Shown here in pieces: positions 5,435 through 8,125 of a DNA stretch of 8,125 bases. This DNA is from Nitrosomonadales bacterium (lineage in GTDB: Bacteria > Pseudomonadota > Gammaproteobacteria > Burkholderiales > SG8-41). Where the stretch lies: NCBI GenBank assembly GCA_009885185.1, contig VFLF01000008.1, positions 1-8,125 of the forward strand, written 5' to 3'. The position numbers and the translations under genes were made by a program. The notes below the pieces were generated by a model, which was given only the letters and a program-made list of their open reading frames with translations, was not told where the DNA came from and searched no databases. Numbering within the stretch: the first letter of the stretch is position 1; each line of letters begins with the position of its first letter.

Positions 5435-6769
5435 TCAATTTACGTCAGGGGCGTGAATTTTCCGCCAGCGCAGGTAGGCCAGTGCAATGGCCGCCGCGGC
5501 CTGCACCGCCATCACCGCCGTGGTGAATGCCGGGCTGTCGGTGAGCGGCGGCAGAACAAACTGCGCCACGGCGCCCGCGCCGCCGGCCTTGAGCAGGCCC
5601 GGCAACAATCCGTAGAGCAGCAACAGATAAAACAGCGTGGCAGCGACCACGCGGCGAGGTTGGCGCGCCAGCGCGAAGAACTGGAAAATGGCGGCGTCGC
5701 GCACCGCGAACAGCATCAGCGCAATCGGCGCCAGTCCGATCGTCCGCAGGAAATCGTCGTTCATGGCGCCGCGAGCACCGACGGAGGCGGCGGTGGCGGT
5801 CAGCGCGGTGATAAGCCCGACACCCAGCGCGACCAGCCACAACGGCAGCTCCTGCCATGTGCGCCGCCATTGCCGCCCCCGCACGCGCGCGCGCAAACGC
5901 TGCCACGCGCCCGCGCCGCTTTTTTCCACCGGCAGCAGGAGGTAAACAAACACCATGGCCGTGACGACGGCGCAGGCCATGACGGCAAAGAATGCGCCGG
6001 GGTTGTGGGATCTTCCGCTGGTGACGAAACCCGCGAGGTAGGCCGCGGTAAACAGGATAAACGACGGCAAGGCCCACGGCGTGGTGCGGATTTCCAGTTC
6101 GTCGCACATCGAGCGATACGCGCCCAGCACCGCCCAAGCGCTGAACACGGCGGTGCTGTAGAGCAGGAAATCGATGCGCGGCAGTGTGATGGTCCACCAC
6201 GTCATCGGCTGCGTCAGGTTTTCCGGCATAAACGCACGCAGAAATATCAGTGCAAACAGGATCACCAGAATGATGAGGATGCCCGAGCCGCGGCCGGGAG
6301 CGCCGTTGCGCGCGGCCAGCACGCTGGCGTTCAGCGCAATCGCGTGCAGCAGCAGCGCGGCGCAGACCATCAGTGCGGCGTAACGCGCCACGGGCATGCC
6401 CGCCAGGCTGCCGCAGACCACGTAGATCAGCAGCAGGATCGCGCCGACGTACCACGCGAACGAGGGCGCGCCCAGCAGCTTGCCCCAGGTCATGCGCCAT
6501 GGCTTGATCGACGACATGCGCTGCGCGTCCCAGGTACGGTCGCGCACTTCTTCGATCACGCTGGCGCCGGCGAGCTTGGCGCCCCAGAACAGCACCGTCA
6601 CGACATAGCCGTAGGCGGCGACGGTGGCGATGCTATCGAGCGGGTGTTTACTGTCGCTGGCCACGATCAGCAGCACCGCCAGTGCGATCACCACCGGCGC
6701 GGCGATCACGCGATGCAATGAATACTCAAGCCACAGATTGCGGCGCAGTTCGGGGTTCATGAGGGTCAT
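5435..6769 (-). CDS. ABC transporter permease (ABC-2-like, multi-spanning)
   Basis: Encodes 444 residues, largely hydrophobic, with about 11-12 likely membrane segments (roughly 21-37, 47-66, 105-125, 129-150, 162-180, 198-217, 235-250, 258-280, 309-331, 374-393, 415-433 and one near 345-358). Between segments 2 and 3 is a conserved cytoplasmic-looking stretch, EEVRDRTWDAQRMSSIKPWRM (73-93, split here: EEVRDRTWDAQ then RMSSIKPWRM), which probably contacts the ATPase as the coupling region. It is longer than simple six-helix ABC-2 permeases and may be two half-units in one chain. Its ATG overlaps the ATPase stop by 4 bases (ATGA), showing translational coupling and partnership. An in-frame ATG three codons later (MNPELRR) is an alternative start; GGGAG upstream slightly favours the first. 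Substrate and direction are unknown; export is usual for this type. Confidence 0.88.
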   Translation of the reverse strand: MTLMNPELRRNLWLEYSLHRVIAAPVVIALAVLLIVASDSKHPLDSIATVAAYGYVVTVLFWGAKLAGASVIEEVRDRTWDAQRMSSIKPWRMTWGKLLGAPSFAWYVGAILLLIYVVCGSLAGMPVARYAALMVCAALLLHAIALNASVLAARNGAPGRGSGILIILVILFALIFLRAFMPENLTQPMTWWTITLPRIDFLLYSTAVFSAWAVLGAYRSMCDELEIRTTPWALPSFILFTAAYLAGFVTSGRSHNPGAFFAVMACAVVTAMVFVYLLLPVEKSGAGAWQRLRARVRGRQWRRTWQELPLWLVALGVGLITALTATAASVGARGAMNDDFLRTIGLAPIALMLFAVRDAAIFQFFALARQPRRVVAATLFYLLLLYGLLPGLLKAGGAGAVAQFVLPPLTDSPAFTTAVMAVQAAAAIALAYLRWRKIHAPDVN

Positions 6770-7707
6770 TGGGGGTGCGCTCCCGGCTGTATCGTGCGCA
6801 GATACGACTGGTGCAGGTTTTCGGTTTCCTCGGCAAAGCTCGCCACGGGCGCACCTGCGGCGATCAGTTCGCGCAGCACGCGCGCCTGTTCATTCGCGTC
6901 GCCGCTGATCGACAGCAGGGCGTCGCGTTCGCTTGCGTCGATTACGCGCGCACCGGCGATGGACTCCAGCATCTCGCGCCACGGCGCATGCGCCGTGGCG
7001 AGCGTGACGCGCACATGACGCTCGTTCACCAGCGTGCTGGTGTTGCCGAGCGAACGATGCTCGATCACCTTGCCCGCGCGCAGCACCAGCATGTGCGTGG
7101 AGTATTCGTCGAGTTCGGCGAGGATGTGCGACGACACCACCAGCGTCATGCCTTCGTCGCGCAGGCGCGTGAACAGCGCGGCGAGCGAGTGGCGCGCTTC
7201 GGGGTCGAGACCGGAGGCGGGTTCATCCAGCAGCAGCACAGCAGGCGCATGCACGATCGCCTGCCCGATGGCTACGCGCTGACGCAGGCCGCGCGACAGC
7301 GCAGCGCAGCGTTGATCGAGTCGGTCGGCGAGGTCGAGGCGTTGCGCCGTTTGCGTGACCGTGGCATCCAGTACGGCATCGGCCACACCGTTGGCGCTGG
7401 CTGCATAGGCCAGGCTTTGCCGCACGGTGAGCGTGTCGTAGAGGCCGAAAAAATCCGACAGATAGCCCATGCCGGCGTGCGCGAGGCGCGGCTCTTCGAG
7501 CACGTCGATGCCGGCGACGCTGATGTTGCCGGTGACCGGGCGGTCGAGCCCGGCCAGACAGCGCAGCAGCGTGGTTTTGCCCGCGCCGTTGGGGCCGACC
7601 AGCGCGGTGACGCTGCCGCGCGTGAGGTCGAACGACACGTTGTCGAGCGCGCGGGTGCCGGGATAGACGTAAACGACGCCGGCGACGGAGATGGCGGTGT
7701 CGGTCAT
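6766..7707 (-). CDS. ABC transporter ATP-binding protein
   Basis: Encodes 313 residues from the ATG at 7707, which begins MTDTAISVAGVVYVYPG directly ahead of the nucleotide-binding domain. Motifs are in order: Walker A GPNGAGKTT (38-46), a Q-loop segment GYLSDFFGLY (81-90) with Asp85 where Gln is usual, signature LSRGLRQR (137-144) instead of LSGGQ, Walker B AVLLLDEP (156-163), D-loop SGLDP (165-169) and His194 in the switch segment VSSHILAEL. The domain is of the gliding/NatA/CcmA-like type that pairs with ABC-2 permeases. Residues about 225-313 form a C-terminal extension of unknown role. The ATPase powers the permease encoded directly downstream. The frame stays open upstream to 7821, but that extension runs under the reductase gene, is rich in Arg and Cys, and adds nothing to the domain, so I reject it. 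Confidence 0.92.
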   Translation of the reverse strand: MTDTAISVAGVVYVYPGTRALDNVSFDLTRGSVTALVGPNGAGKTTLLRCLAGLDRPVTGNISVAGIDVLEEPRLAHAGMGYLSDFFGLYDTLTVRQSLAYAASANGVADAVLDATVTQTAQRLDLADRLDQRCAALSRGLRQRVAIGQAIVHAPAVLLLDEPASGLDPEARHSLAALFTRLRDEGMTLVVSSHILAELDEYSTHMLVLRAGKVIEHRSLGNTSTLVNERHVRVTLATAHAPWREMLESIAGARVIDASERDALLSISGDANEQARVLRELIAAGAPVASFAEETENLHQSYLRTIQPGAHPQ

Positions 7708-7732
7708 GAGTTCTTGAAGATCAGTCCCGGGT

Positions 7733-8125
7733 TTAGTCCCACAGCGGCGCGCGTCCCGCCGGATTGGCGATGCGTCCGTCCGGTCGAGCCAGTGCGTGGA
7801 TGCGCCGCATCTCGTCATCACTCAGCGTGAAATCAAAAATGTTCAGGTTCTCGGCCTGCCGTCCGGAATCCGACGAGCGCGGTATCGGAATCACGTTCGG
7901 CTGCTGCATATGCCAGCGCAGCAGCACCTGCGCCGTGGTTTTGCCTTTGGCGCGCGCGATCTCCTCGACCACCGGATCGCCGATCAACATGCCGCGTCCG
8001 AGCGGACAGTAGGCGGTCATCGCGAGGCCGAGGCGCCGTACCGCCGCCAGCAGTTTGGTCTGATCGAGATACGGGTGATACTCCACCTGCACATTGATGA
8101 TCGGCTCCGGGCACAACCGAATCGC
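7733..8125 (-). CDS. aldo/keto reductase, C-terminal part (runs off the right edge)
   Basis: The frame enters at the right edge (AIRLCPEP...) and ends at TAA (7735-7733), giving 130 residues of the C-terminal half of an NADPH-dependent aldo/keto reductase, a cytoplasmic TIM-barrel enzyme reducing aldehydes and ketones. Recognisable segments are INVQVEYHPYLDQ, TAYCPLGRG, TTAQVLLRWHMQQP and the cofactor-phosphate segment VIPIPRSS, followed by the typical NIFDFTLSDDEM and the C-terminal PLWD. Arg replaces the Lys often seen in IPKS, a common variant. The catalytic Asp, Tyr, Lys and His lie in the missing N-terminal half, so activity and subfamily (AKR5-like 2,5-diketo-D-gluconate reductase type is a reasonable guess) cannot be confirmed. 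It ends 25 bases before the ABC ATPase start and may share its transcript. Confidence 0.9.
   Translation of the reverse strand, partial: AIRLCPEPIINVQVEYHPYLDQTKLLAAVRRLGLAMTAYCPLGRGMLIGDPVVEEIARAKGKTTAQVLLRWHMQQPNVIPIPRSSDSGRQAENLNIFDFTLSDDEMRRIHALARPDGRIANPAGRAPLWD

Noticed and set aside
5426..6721. Long plus-strand open frame of 431 codons opposite the ABC permease gene
   Set aside because: Its product is rich in Arg, His, Gln and Gly with no domain or hydrophobic pattern, as expected of the reverse frame of a GC-rich gene; the minus strand encodes a coherent membrane protein that dovetails with the ATPase gene.
7723..7740. Short direct repeat AGTCCC at the reductase end
   Set aside because: Six bases at a 12-base distance is expected by chance, and one copy is part of the coding sequence.
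7708..7821. In-frame 38-residue N-terminal extension of the ABC ATPase
   Set aside because: It lies within the aldo/keto reductase gene in another frame, looks unlike a protein leader, and the domain begins normally after the ATG at 7707.
6769..7830. Plus-strand open frame of 353 codons opposite the ABC ATPase gene
   Set aside because: Reverse shadow of a clear nucleotide-binding domain; composition is Arg/Gln/His-rich without motifs.

Overview
The window is a GC-rich chromosomal segment in which every convincing gene lies on the minus strand, so transcription runs from the right edge to the left. Two adjacent receptors of the Bug (TctC-like) tripartite tricarboxylate transporter family, plus a wider gene set typical of such genomes, suggest a betaproteobacterium, most likely Burkholderiales or a relative. 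This is inferred from gene families; there is no rRNA or marker gene to confirm it. I see no mobile element, CRISPR array, tRNA or rRNA.

Right block, read right to left: the C-terminal part of an aldo/keto reductase running off the right edge (7733-8125), an ABC transporter ATPase (6766-7707) and its multi-spanning permease (5435-6769). The two ABC genes are coupled by a 4-base ATGA overlap and probably form one two-gene transporter. The reductase ends only 25 bases upstream of the ATPase.

Left block, read right to left: a signal-peptide-bearing metallo-beta-lactamase-fold hydrolase (4456-5388), a D-2-hydroxyacid dehydrogenase (3399-4412), two Bug periplasmic receptors (2438-3439 and 1406-2398) and an MFS permease (96-1370). 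Gaps are at most 43 bases, with one 41-base overlap, so this looks like one five-gene operon. It begins with a perfect AGGAGG ribosome-binding site in an AT-rich leader. The combination suggests periplasmic hydrolysis, capture, reduction and membrane transport of a small carboxylate, but the substrate is not readable from the sequence and no TctA/TctB membrane partners are present.

The most interesting non-coding signals are three. An AT-rich direct repeat (22 matching bases with one 1-base indel; 16 contiguous identical) brackets the five-gene block almost exactly, at 57-78 and 5405-5427. A perfect inverted repeat with 12-base arms and a 3-base loop (4423-4449) fills the gap between the hydrolase and dehydrogenase genes. 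A near-perfect 20-base palindrome (2421-2440) lies across the stop codon of one Bug gene. The genes themselves belong to known families; I do not see a clearly new system, only a plausible uncharacterised carboxylate module with unexplained intergenic structure.
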